Positions 15,956 through 23,639 are shown, numbered from the stretch's first letter. The stretch: 32,195 bases of DNA from JAABRB01 sp041617635 (GCA_041617635.1 JBFJOO010000048.1:1-32195), one strand, 5' to 3'. Made by a program: numbers and translations. The notes: generated from the sequence alone by a model not told the origin.

Positions 15956-16897
15956 ATGGCAAAGTGGGATTACAAAGGCATCCTCCCGGCAATGCAGGTA
16001 CCGTTCAAGCCGGATTTTTCGATCGACGAGCCCGAGCTACGCCGGTTCACCGCGTCGCTTGCCGGGACCAAGGGCATCACCGGACTGGTGACGAATGGAC
16101 ATACCGGCGAGGTGTTCGCGCTCAGCGCTAAAGAGCGCGCCGAGGTGACGCGCATCGTGGCCGACGAGGTGAAGGGCAAGCTGCCCGTGGTCTCGGGCAT
16201 CTGCTGCGAGGGCATCATCGAGGCGTGCGAGCATGCTGTCATGGCGAAGGAGGCGCGCGCGTCCGGCCTGCTGGTCATGCCACCGCACCAGTGGCTGCGC
16301 TTCGGCATGAAGCCCGAGCACGTCGTCGAGCACTTCAGCGAGATCGGCAAGGCGTCCGGACTCGACTTGGTCGTGCACATCTATCCGTCGTGGACGCGCG
16401 CCGCGTACTCGTGCGAGCTGCTCGCGGAGCTGGCGAAGCTGCCGTGGGTGAAGGCGTTTAAGATCGGCACGCGCGACATGAACAAGTACCCGATGGACAT
16501 CAAGGCGATCCGCGAAGCCGCGCCCGAGAAGGCGATCATCACGTGCCACGACGAGTACCTGCTCGCGACGATGGTGCAGGGCGTCGATGGTGCGCTCGTC
16601 GGGTTCGCATCGTTCATCCCCGAGAAGATCACCGCGCTGTGGGAGGCGGTGAAGGCGGGCGACCTCAAGCGGGCAATGCAGCTGCAGTACGAGATCAACC
16701 CGCTCAAGCAGGCAGTCTACGGGTTCGGCGAGCCGACCGGCGAGGCCCACGCGCGCATGAAGGCGGCCATGGCGCTCGCTGGCCTGATGAAGTCCCCGCT
16801 CTGCCGCCGCCCGACGCGGCCGGTCGAGGGCAAGGATCTGGCGGCGATCAAGGAAGCGCTGCGCGGGGCCGGGATGCTCCAGCGCGAGGCGGCATAG
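15956..16897 (+). CDS. Dihydrodipicolinate synthase/N-acetylneuraminate lyase family protein with altered active site
   Basis: TIM-barrel Schiff-base enzyme of the DapA/NanA superfamily (pyruvate aldolases, sugar-acid dehydratases), 313 residues from ATG 15956. NGHTGEVFAL (47-56) corresponds to the GTTGES motif, and Lys169 in AFKIGTRD to the Schiff-base lysine. Aligned by hand with E. coli DapA, Tyr133 becomes His141 (the spacing of 28 residues to the lysine is the same), Thr44 becomes His49, Tyr107 probably becomes His111 (PPHQW), and Arg138 becomes Trp146. True lysine-pathway DapA is therefore unlikely. It sits between iclR and a TAXI TRAP transporter, so a catabolic aldolase, dehydratase or hydratase-aldolase is expected. 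The substrate is unknown. Confidence 0.88.
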   Translation: MAKWDYKGILPAMQVPFKPDFSIDEPELRRFTASLAGTKGITGLVTNGHTGEVFALSAKERAEVTRIVADEVKGKLPVVSGICCEGIIEACEHAVMAKEARASGLLVMPPHQWLRFGMKPEHVVEHFSEIGKASGLDLVVHIYPSWTRAAYSCELLAELAKLPWVKAFKIGTRDMNKYPMDIKAIREAAPEKAIITCHDEYLLATMVQGVDGALVGFASFIPEKITALWEAVKAGDLKRAMQLQYEINPLKQAVYGFGEPTGEAHARMKAAMALAGLMKSPLCRRPTRPVEGKDLAAIKEALRGAGMLQREAA

Positions 16898-16919
16898 AGC
16901 GTTCGCAAGCGTGCGCGGC

Positions 16920-16941
16920 GCCGGCGACGCGGATCGCCGGC
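16920..16941. repeat. Hairpin upstream of the TAXI binding-protein gene
   Basis: GCCGGCGA (16920-16927) and TCGCCGGC (16934-16941) form a perfect 8-bp stem with a 6-nt loop, without a T-run. It lies in the 76-bp gap before a well-translated binding-protein gene (Shine-Dalgarno GAGGAGG at 16961-16967). It may protect or delimit that part of the mRNA. Confidence 0.5.
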
Positions 16942-16973
16942 CCGGCCGCATCACATGATCGAGGAGGAATGAC

Positions 16974-17981
16974 ATGAATATTGCATCTGGACGGTTTTGT
17001 AGGGCAATCGGAGCGGTGGCGATCGGCGCGGCGGTGCTTTCCGCCGGCCCGGCGCGCGCGGAAGAGATCAAGTTCGGCGCGATGCCGCTCGGCTCGATCT
17101 GGTACGTCTTCGCGGCAAGCTTCTCGAAGGTCATCGATCCGGTGCTGCCCGCCGGCTCGAAGGTTGAAGTCATCGCGCGCGGCGGCGGTGTCGGCAATCC
17201 GATCGCGGTGAACGACAAGAAGGCCGATCTGGCGCTGTCGAACGTCGTCACGTCGGTGTGGGCGATGAACGGCAACGAGGAGATCTACAAGGGCAAGAAG
17301 TACCCCGACATTCGCTCGCTGCTCGGGGGCCTGAACCAGGTGTGGGTCGTGGGGATGCTCACCGAGGACTATATCAAGCGTACGGGCAACGACACGCTCG
17401 AGAAGGCGCTCAAGTCGAAGGACCTGCCGCGTATCATCATGAAGCCGCGTGGCAGCACGGTCCCGCCGTCGGTTGCGATCGGGATGGAAGGCCTGGGGAT
17501 CACGCTCGACAAGTACAAGGCAGGGGGCGGACAGATCATTCAGGTGGACGTGGGGCAGATCGCGTCGATGATGCGCGACGGGCGTGCCGACCTGTACTTC
17601 GAAAGCGTGTCGCCGGGACATCCCGCAACCACAGAGGTGACGCTGACCGTTCCGGTGCGCTTCGTGGACTGGCCGGATCAGTCTCTGGAAGCGCTCGGCA
17701 AGAACGGGCTCAAGGTGCATCCGCTGCCGGCGTCCTTCAAGGGCCAGAGCGGCCCCACCAAGGCCGCCGATTTCGGCACCAATCTCATCGTGCACAAGGA
17801 CATGCCGGAAGCGACCGCGTACGCGATCACGAAAGCGATCGTGGAGAACCGTGACAAGCTGGTCGCGGAGCACAAGGCGATGGGTGGATTCGTCGCGCAA
17901 GACGCCTGGCGGCCAGAGAACAACGGCATTCCCCTGCATCCGGGCGCAATCAAGTACTACAAGGAAAAGGGCTGGATGTAA
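16974..17981 (+). CDS. TAXI-family TRAP transporter substrate-binding protein
   Basis: Periplasmic binding protein of a TRAP-associated extracytoplasmic immunogenic (TAXI) transporter; 335 residues, secreted. The signal peptide has a basic start (Arg7, Arg10), a hydrophobic core (about 11-23) and a clear ARA-EE cleavage site after residue 29. IKFGAMPLGSIWYVFAASFS is the TAXI-type start of the mature protein, where a GGxx-Y-pattern usually binds the substrate carboxylate, followed by a conserved GGGVGNPIAVNDKKADLALS region. The ATG has GAGGAGG 6 nt upstream. Hairpins lie on both sides of the gene, and the fused permease follows. TAXI proteins mostly bind organic acids or amino acids, and very few ligands are known, so the substrate is open. 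Confidence 0.93.
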   Translation: MNIASGRFCRAIGAVAIGAAVLSAGPARAEEIKFGAMPLGSIWYVFAASFSKVIDPVLPAGSKVEVIARGGGVGNPIAVNDKKADLALSNVVTSVWAMNGNEEIYKGKKYPDIRSLLGGLNQVWVVGMLTEDYIKRTGNDTLEKALKSKDLPRIIMKPRGSTVPPSVAIGMEGLGITLDKYKAGGGQIIQVDVGQIASMMRDGRADLYFESVSPGHPATTEVTLTVPVRFVDWPDQSLEALGKNGLKVHPLPASFKGQSGPTKAADFGTNLIVHKDMPEATAYAITKAIVENRDKLVAEHKAMGGFVAQDAWRPENNGIPLHPGAIKYYKEKGWM

Positions 17982-17987
17982 CGACCA

Positions 17988-18008
17988 GGACCGACTCGGC
18001 GTCGGTCC
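17988..18008. repeat. Hairpin between the TAXI binding-protein and permease genes
   Basis: GGACCGAC (17988-17995) and GTCGGTCC (18001-18008) form a perfect 8-bp stem with loop TCGGC, starting 6 nt after the binding-protein stop. No proper T-run follows, so it is more likely an mRNA 3'-end stabiliser or processing hairpin than a terminator. The remaining ~100 bp to the permease shows no other feature than its Shine-Dalgarno sequence. Confidence 0.6.
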
Positions 18009-18108
18009 CTGTCGTTGATTCCGTCAGTCCAGCGCCGGCCGTCGAAGGGTCGGCGCCGCGCCGATCGCGGCACGTCGGGCAGCGCGCGGTACCCCGGAGG
18101 GGAGATTC

Positions 18109-19992
18109 GTGGAACTGCTGAAGCGCCTTGTGCGCCCACGCTGGCTGGTTGCGGCTAGCTGGCTCGCGTTCCAGCTCTACATCCTGTACGAGCCGATGCT
18201 GCCGATGATCCAGCGGCCGGTACATATCGCGTTCGCGCTGGCGGCGGCGTTCCTGTTTCTCCCGCTCGGCACGGCGGTATGGCAGCGCGCGGTCGACTGG
18301 TTGCTGCTTGGCGCCACCGGCGCGGTGCTCGGGTACTACCTGCTCGATTTCCGGCGTCTGTACGAGCGCATGGACAGCGTGGACCCGGTTTTCACGCAGG
18401 ATCTGGTGTTCGGCGCATTGGCGCTCCTGTTGCTGTTCGAGGCGACGCGGCGCGCGGTCGGCTGGAGCCTGCTCGGGGTGGTGCTCGCGTTCGTGGCCTA
18501 CGGATTTCTCGGCCCATGGTTTCCGGGCTGGCTCGAGTTCGGCGGGTTCGCGTTTGCGACCTTCATCGAGATCGTCACCATGGCGACCCACGGCATCCTC
18601 GGGATCACCACCGAGACGTCGGTCACTTTCGTCTTCTATTTCATCCTGTTCGGCGCGGTGTATTCCGCGACCGGAGGCGGGGCGCTGTTCATGGACACTG
18701 CGCTGCGGGCCGTCGGCCGCCGCAGGGGTGGCGCGGCGAAATCGGCGATCGTCTCGAGCGCGCTTTTCGGCAGCGTCAGCGGCAGCGCGGTCGCGAACGT
18801 CGTTGCTACGGGCGTTTTCACGATCCCGCTCATGAAGCGCACGGGCTACACGCCGGAAGAGGCGGGCGCGCACGAGGCGACCGCGTCGACCGGCGGCCAG
18901 CTCATGCCGCCGGTGATGGGCATCGCCGCCTTCGTCATGGCTGAACTGCTGGCGACGCCTTACCAGCGGATCGCGATTGCCGGGCTGATTCCCGCGGTCG
19001 CCTACTATTTCGCCCTGTACATGATCGTCGACCTGAAGGCCAGGCATAGGCGCGTCGGCTCGTTGGCCTCCGAGGAGATCGCCGGGATTCCCCCGATACT
19101 GCCCCGGATGCACCTGTTTTTGGCGCCGATCACGCTGATCGGGTTGCTGGTAGCGGGCTATTCCGCGACGATGGCGGCTATGGTGGGCAGCGTGATCGCG
19201 CTCGCGTCGTGCTTCTTGAGCCCGACCACGCGAATCGGCCTGAAGGGCGCGATCGACATGATCGAGGATCTTGCCTCCCAGGCCGCGCAGGTGGCGATCC
19301 CGATCATCACGATCGGTGTGATCATCGCGGTCGCGATCCAGTCGAACCTCGCGCTCAAGTTCTCCACCCAGCTCATCTCGATATCCGGGGGCACCCTGAT
19401 CGGCGCGATGCTCTTCATCATCCTCGGCTGCCTGATCATGGGAATGGGGCTGCCGACGGTGGCGGCGTACATCATCGGCGCGATTCTCTTCGTGCCGGCG
19501 ATCACCAAGCTCGGAATCGATCCGCTGGCGGCGCACTTCTTCGTGATGTACTACTGCGTGATGTCGATGGTCACGCCGCCGGTGGCGCTCGCATCCTATG
19601 CGGCCGCCGGACTGGCCAGGGCCGACGCGATGCGCACCGGCTGGATCGCGTTCAAGCTCTCTTTCGTGCTGTTCCTGATTCCGTTCGCGTTCGCGTTCGA
19701 TCCTGCGCTGCTGTGGTCCGGACCGTACGGGTGGATCGCGCTTGCGTTCGTGTCGATGATGGCCGCCACCTACGCTTGGGCGATCATGCTGCAGGGGTAT
19801 CTCACCGGCCCGATCAGCTGGCCGGAGCGCATCCTGTTCGGTGCCACGTCGCTCACGATCATCTTCGGCAAGACCGGAACACTGGTGTGGAGCATCGGCT
19901 GCGTGGCACTTCTCGGCATGGTGATCTGGGCGGCAATGCTGCGGCCGCGGTTCCTGGGCGCGAGCTCGGCTGCCGGGGCGCCGCTCAAATGA
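18109..19992 (+). CDS. TRAP transporter permease, fused 4TM/12TM (DctQM) TAXI type
   Basis: Inner-membrane subunit of the secondary TRAP transporter, with the small DctQ-like and large DctM-like parts fused as is usual for TAXI systems; 627 residues. The first ~140 residues hold about four membrane helices, then the large domain follows. Conserved stretches include TGGGALFMDTALRA, SSALFGSVSGSAVANVVATG and EATASTGGQLMPPVMG (about 262-277), which are hallmarks of the DctM elevator core. Import would be driven by an ion gradient, normally sodium. The start is a GTG at 18109 preceded by GGAGGGGAG. It lies 127 bp after the binding protein, separated by a hairpin, and 25 bp before the OGL-like gene. 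Confidence 0.93.
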   Translation: MELLKRLVRPRWLVAASWLAFQLYILYEPMLPMIQRPVHIAFALAAAFLFLPLGTAVWQRAVDWLLLGATGAVLGYYLLDFRRLYERMDSVDPVFTQDLVFGALALLLLFEATRRAVGWSLLGVVLAFVAYGFLGPWFPGWLEFGGFAFATFIEIVTMATHGILGITTETSVTFVFYFILFGAVYSATGGGALFMDTALRAVGRRRGGAAKSAIVSSALFGSVSGSAVANVVATGVFTIPLMKRTGYTPEEAGAHEATASTGGQLMPPVMGIAAFVMAELLATPYQRIAIAGLIPAVAYYFALYMIVDLKARHRRVGSLASEEIAGIPPILPRMHLFLAPITLIGLLVAGYSATMAAMVGSVIALASCFLSPTTRIGLKGAIDMIEDLASQAAQVAIPIITIGVIIAVAIQSNLALKFSTQLISISGGTLIGAMLFIILGCLIMGMGLPTVAAYIIGAILFVPAITKLGIDPLAAHFFVMYYCVMSMVTPPVALASYAAAGLARADAMRTGWIAFKLSFVLFLIPFAFAFDPALLWSGPYGWIALAFVSMMAATYAWAIMLQGYLTGPISWPERILFGATSLTIIFGKTGTLVWSIGCVALLGMVIWAAMLRPRFLGASSAAGAPLK

Positions 19993-20017
19993 GCCCGGTC
20001 GCGGGCGAGAAGGGCGA

Positions 20018-21109
20018 ATGACCAAGGGAGCAGTGTTTCCATCCGAATCCCGGTGGTCGAGGGACCCGGAGACCGGCGCGCACATCCGGCAGGTCACCGC
20101 GCATCCCTCGATCCACCACCACCCGTTCTTCTTCGTCCCGGCCTGGGACGACGCGATGCGCCGGCTCGTCTTCGTCTCGCACCGGACCGGCGCGCCGCAG
20201 CTCTACGCGGAAGAACGGGAGAGCGGCCGGCTCGTGCAGCTCACGGACCGCGCCGATCTTGCCGAATGGTCGATCTATCCCTCGCACGACGGGTCGAGCG
20301 TCTTCTTCGTGGCCGGAACAGGGGCTTTCAGGCTAGACCTGGAGACTCTGGCAGAAGAGCGCCTCGCCGAGTTCGGTGCGGTCGAGATGCGCGAGAAGGG
20401 CATGGTCGGTGCCGCGATGGGCACCACCGCGCTTTCGGGTGACGATCGCTGGTGGGCGATTCCGGTGAGGGCCGGCAAGGTCTCCCAGTTCCACGTCGTG
20501 AACACGCGGCACGGCGGGGCAACGGTCATCCTCGAGCGCGATACGATCGGGCATCCGCAGTTCCATCCCGACGATCCGAATCTAATCTTCTATGCCGGGC
20601 CGCTCACGAATCGGATCTGGGTCATCGCGCGTGACGGCAGCGACAACCGCAACCCCTATCCGCGGACCGACCGCGCTCAGTGGATCACGCACGAGAGCTG
20701 GATTCCGGGTACGCGCGAGCTCGCATTCGTCGATTGGCCGCGCGGCATGCAGGCCATCGATGTCGACACCGGCGCGATTCGTACGATCACTTCGTTTCCC
20801 GCGTGGCACGCCGTGGCCGACGCGCGTGGCGAACGAATCGTATGCGACACGAACTTCCCGGACCGCGGGCTGCATGTGCTTCCGGTGCGCGGGACGAACG
20901 GCGCCGCGCGCCGCCTCTGCTGCCCGCATGCGAGCAGCGCCGGCGCACATTGGAGCGGGCCGTTTCCCTACAATGACGGCCCGCGCGAGGTATACGCGCC
21001 GCAGCACACGCATCCGCACCCCCGGTTCTCGCCGGACGGCTCGCGTGTGATCTACACGTCGGATGCAAGCGGGAACGCGCAACTCTACGAATGCATGATC
21101 GAGGAGTGA
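20018..21109 (+). CDS. Oligogalacturonate lyase-like beta-propeller protein
   Basis: Seven-bladed beta-propeller of the oligogalacturonate lyase (OGL, pectate lyase family 22) type, 363 residues, with no signal peptide, so cytoplasmic. OGL cleaves unsaturated digalacturonate to 5-keto-4-deoxyuronate. Visible are TAHPSIHHHPFF (27-38), a TolB-like blade VFVSHRTGAPQLYAEE (51-66), ITHESWIPG (223-231), and APQHTHPHPRFSPDG (327-341). Gln329, His332 and His334 keep the Q-x2-H-x-H spacing of the metal ligands known from Yersinia OGL. His264 and His225 fall at spacings compatible with the fourth ligand and the catalytic base. The TRAP transporter lies upstream and DUF1445 begins 7 bp after its stop. 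Action on a different uronate or acid is possible, because no other pectin genes are in view. Confidence 0.82.
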   Translation: MTKGAVFPSESRWSRDPETGAHIRQVTAHPSIHHHPFFFVPAWDDAMRRLVFVSHRTGAPQLYAEERESGRLVQLTDRADLAEWSIYPSHDGSSVFFVAGTGAFRLDLETLAEERLAEFGAVEMREKGMVGAAMGTTALSGDDRWWAIPVRAGKVSQFHVVNTRHGGATVILERDTIGHPQFHPDDPNLIFYAGPLTNRIWVIARDGSDNRNPYPRTDRAQWITHESWIPGTRELAFVDWPRGMQAIDVDTGAIRTITSFPAWHAVADARGERIVCDTNFPDRGLHVLPVRGTNGAARRLCCPHASSAGAHWSGPFPYNDGPREVYAPQHTHPHPRFSPDGSRVIYTSDASGNAQLYECMIEE

Positions 21110-21116
21110 GGAGATC

Positions 21117-21917
21117 GTGAGAAGCGAAGCGCAGAGTGCGAGCGGAACCGCCGGCCTCACGGTTGCGCAGGCGGCCCGCGCCGCCATCCGGGAGAAGCGC
21201 CGCACCGGCACCACGCGCGGGCTTGCGATGGGCTATGTGCAATGCAATCTCGTGGTGATCCCGCAGGCGCTCGCATTCGATTTCTTGCTCTACTGTCAGC
21301 GAAATCCGAAGGCGTGCCCGGTGCTCGAGGTCACGGACCCGGGTGATCCGGAGCCGAAGCGCCTCGCGCCCGGTGCGGATCTGCGCTGCGACCTGCCACG
21401 CTACGCCGTCTACCGGGGCGGTGCGCGCCAAGCTGATGTCACCGACCTCCATGCGCTCTGGCGGGACGATTTCGTCGCGTTCCTGATCGGATCGGGGATC
21501 ACCTTCGATGCCGCGCTGGAGCGCGCCGGCGTACCCACGGGACGCGATCGCTGGGTCGTCCGCTCGCGGCTGCCGACCGTGGCGGCCGGCAGATTTCGCG
21601 GCGATATGGTCGTGACCATGCGCTGGCTTAGGCCGCAGCAGGCGATCATCGCGACCCAGGTGTCCGCGCGCTTCCCGTTCAATCATGGCGCGCCGATCCA
21701 TGTCGGCGATCCGGCCGCCATCGGCGCGGATCTCGCACATCCGTTGTTCGGCCCGCCGGTGGAGCGCGTGCCGGAGGGATTGGTGGCGGTTTTCTGGGCG
21801 TGCGGCGTGACGCCCCAGGAAGCAGCGCTCGCCGCCGAGATCGAGATCATGATCGCCCATGCGCCGGCGCACGGATTCGTCACAGACCTCAAGGCCGACG
21901 AGTTCTGCCTCCCCTGA
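21117..21917 (+). CDS. DUF1445 (YcsI-type) putative hydro-lyase
   Basis: Protein of the YcsI/DUF1445 family, 266 residues, cytoplasmic. Family members are annotated as putative hydro-lyases; the domain also occurs in mammalian D-glutamate cyclase. Hallmarks present are GLAMGYVQCNLVVIP (35-49), FDFLLYCQRNPKACPVLEV (54-72), APGADLRCDLPRYAVYR (84-100), LWRDDFVAFLIG (114-125), FNHGAPIHVGDP (188-199) and FWACGVTPQ (226-234). The start is a GTG at 21117, 7 bp after the OGL-like stop, with GAGGAG sequences just upstream, so the two are probably co-translated. Its place at the end of the TRAP operon suggests that it hydrates, dehydrates or cyclises a product of that pathway. The substrate is unknown. 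Confidence 0.88.
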   Translation: MRSEAQSASGTAGLTVAQAARAAIREKRRTGTTRGLAMGYVQCNLVVIPQALAFDFLLYCQRNPKACPVLEVTDPGDPEPKRLAPGADLRCDLPRYAVYRGGARQADVTDLHALWRDDFVAFLIGSGITFDAALERAGVPTGRDRWVVRSRLPTVAAGRFRGDMVVTMRWLRPQQAIIATQVSARFPFNHGAPIHVGDPAAIGADLAHPLFGPPVERVPEGLVAVFWACGVTPQEAALAAEIEIMIAHAPAHGFVTDLKADEFCLP

Positions 21918-21945
21918 GGCGCCCCGCGTCGAATGCGCGTGCAGC

Positions 21946-21951
21946 TATAAT
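21946..21951 (+). promoter_or_regulatory. Candidate -10 box before the small secreted protein
   Basis: TATAAT lies 29 bp after the DUF1445 stop and 30 bp before the ATG at 21982. No good -35 is found 16-18 bp upstream and no extended TG is present. It may start a separate transcript for the small protein and the MFS gene. Confidence 0.4.
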
Positions 21952-21981
21952 CCGCCGGTTCTTTCCGGCCGCATCCACTTC

Positions 21982-22338
21982 ATGTTCCGTATCGCTCGAC
22001 TCCTGTCGCTCGCCATGCTCGTCGGGACGCCCTCGATCGCCATGGCCGAGCTCGAATGCGGCTACCTATACGGGACGCGCCAGACCGCGATCCGGCTGAC
22101 CAAGGCAGGCTGGCCATTTCCGGACATCCTGCGGTTGTCGCTCGATCATCCGAACTATCGGAACATCACCCGCGAGGAGCGTGAGCTGGTGATCCGCATC
22201 GTGCAGGAGGCGCATGCGGCGCCGGTCGACAACGTCTCGACGCTCGTGCTCAATTATTGCCAGGCGGAAGCCGCGCGCAAAGACGCCGCGAAGGCGCACG
22301 CGGGCAAGGCGGGCGAGCCCGCGCCGGCGGCGAGATGA
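21982..22338 (+). CDS. Small secreted protein of unknown function
   Basis: Hypothetical protein of 118 residues. MFRIARLLSLAMLVGTPSIAMA is a good signal peptide in segments: basic start, hydrophobic 7-15, and probable cleavage after AMA (residue 22), so the product is periplasmic or secreted. The mature part begins ELECGYLYG and has a second Cys in NYCQAEAAR (about residue 93), which could pair with the first. It ends in an Ala/Lys-rich low-complexity tail. I chose ATG 21982 because the longer upstream frame gives no family-like sequence and starts inside the DUF1445 gene. The stop overlaps the MFS start (ATGA), indicating translational coupling. I do not recognise a domain. Confidence 0.7.
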   Translation: MFRIARLLSLAMLVGTPSIAMAELECGYLYGTRQTAIRLTKAGWPFPDILRLSLDHPNYRNITREERELVIRIVQEAHAAPVDNVSTLVLNYCQAEAARKDAAKAHAGKAGEPAPAAR

Positions 22339-23558
22339 CCGCCGCCTCGTCATCGCTGCGGAGCGATGTGCAAGTCATCGGTTTCGTCGGCGTCGCGCAC
22401 GGCCTGTCGCACTTCTACCATCTCGTCCTTCCGCCGCTCTTCCCGCTGCTGAGGGACGAATTCGGCGTGAGCTACGCGGCGCTCGGCTCGGTGCTCGCGG
22501 TGTACTTCGGCGTGTCCGGCATCCTGCAGACCGTGGCCGGCTTTCTCGTCGACCGGTTCGGCGCGCGGCTGATCCTGCTGCTCGGACTTGCGCTCTCGGC
22601 AGTCGGCATCGGGCTCGCCGGGCTGGCGCCGTCCTTTGCCTGGTTGTATCTCGCGGCGTTCATCGCGGGGCTCGGCAACTGCGTGTTCCATCCCGCGGAT
22701 CTCGCGCTGCTCAACGCCAAGGTCCGGCCGCAGCGGCTCGGCTACGCGTTCAGCGTGCACGGCATCGCCGGAAACATCGGCTGGGCAGTGGCGCCGGTTT
22801 TCGCCGTCGCCACCTCGGCGATCTGGGGATGGCGCGGCGCATTGATTGCGGCCGGCGTTCTCGGGCTGGCGTTCCTTGCGGTGATCGCCGTGCAACGCTC
22901 GCTCTCGGGCGGCACGCGCGCGCCGCGCCGCGAACGCGATGCGCCCAGCACGCTTCGGCAGGACGTCCGGCTGCTCGCTTCCCTGCCCATCGTCACCTGT
23001 TTTGTGTTCTTTCTGCTCTTCTCGATGGCAATGGTGGGCTGGCAGGCGTTCTCGACCGCGGCGCTGACGCAGATCTATGATGTCCAGCTCGTCTTCGCGT
23101 CCAGCGTGCTCACGGCGTTTCTCCTGGGCGGCGCGGGCGGCACGCTGGCGGGCGGAGTGATCGCCACGCGCACCGATCGCCACGGCGCCGTCGCCGTCAT
23201 GGGAATGGCGGTCTCCGCGGTTATCGCGTTCATTCTCGGGGTCGGAATCGTCCCCGTTCCGCTCATCGTCGCTGCCGCGGCGATCGGGGGATTCTTCGCC
23301 GGCGTGCTCGGGCCGTCGCGCGACATCCTGGTGCGCCAGATTTCCCCGGTCGAAGGGCGTGGCAAGGTCTACGGATTCGTCTACTCCGGTCTGGATCTCG
23401 GCGGCCTGGTTGCGCCGCCGGCCCTCGGGTGGTTCATGGACCGCGGATCACCGCAGCTCGTCTTCATCGTCACCGCCGCGTTCTGGGTGCTTGCCATGCC
23501 GACGATCCTCGGGATGAGCAGAGCCGCGGTCGCAGCGCGGCCCGCTCCCGCGAGCTAG
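22335..23558 (+). CDS. MFS transporter, fosmidomycin-resistance (Fsr)-like
   Basis: Major facilitator superfamily secondary transporter, 407 residues from ATG 22335, with twelve predicted membrane helices. GLSHFYHLVLPPLFPLLRDE (about 22-41) followed by GVSYAALG resembles the Fsr-type subgroup. The cytoplasmic loop 2-3 motif is present as GFLVDRFGARL (about 68-78), and a related loop in the second half reads GGVIATRTDRHG. The start overlaps the stop of the small secreted protein by 4 nt. The frame is open further upstream, but that would overlap the previous gene by 80 bp. A series of hairpins follows the stop. Export of a small anionic compound is the family expectation, and the cargo is not evident. 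Confidence 0.88.
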   Translation: MTAASSSLRSDVQVIGFVGVAHGLSHFYHLVLPPLFPLLRDEFGVSYAALGSVLAVYFGVSGILQTVAGFLVDRFGARLILLLGLALSAVGIGLAGLAPSFAWLYLAAFIAGLGNCVFHPADLALLNAKVRPQRLGYAFSVHGIAGNIGWAVAPVFAVATSAIWGWRGALIAAGVLGLAFLAVIAVQRSLSGGTRAPRRERDAPSTLRQDVRLLASLPIVTCFVFFLLFSMAMVGWQAFSTAALTQIYDVQLVFASSVLTAFLLGGAGGTLAGGVIATRTDRHGAVAVMGMAVSAVIAFILGVGIVPVPLIVAAAAIGGFFAGVLGPSRDILVRQISPVEGRGKVYGFVYSGLDLGGLVAPPALGWFMDRGSPQLVFIVTAAFWVLAMPTILGMSRAAVAARPAPAS

Positions 23559-23611
23559 TTTCACGCCACGAGGGGGCAAGCCCCGTCGTGCTGCCCCGAT
23601 CACGGGGAAGC

Positions 23612-23639
23612 CGCCGGCCCGGCCGGCGACTTTCTCTCT
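23612..23639 (+). terminator. Probable terminator after the MFS gene
   Basis: CGCCGGC, loop CCG, GCCGGCG (23612-23628) is a perfect 7-bp GC stem, followed 2 nt later by TTTCTCTCT. The T-run is interrupted by C, so efficiency is uncertain. Two weaker hairpins stand just upstream. Confidence 0.55.

Noticed and set aside
15956..16897. Calling this gene dapA of lysine synthesis
   Set aside because: The catalytic triad and Arg138 equivalents are changed, and the gene lies in a transporter/regulator operon.
17950..20097. Long minus-strand open frame (715 codons) opposite the TRAP permease
   Set aside because: Its Arg/His/Asp-rich low-complexity translation is the antisense of a clear 4TM/12TM permease; it is a GC-driven shadow.
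21946..21951. Strong sigma-70 promoter at TATAAT
   Set aside because: The hexamer is perfect, but there is no acceptable -35 or extended -10; it is kept only as a low-confidence site.
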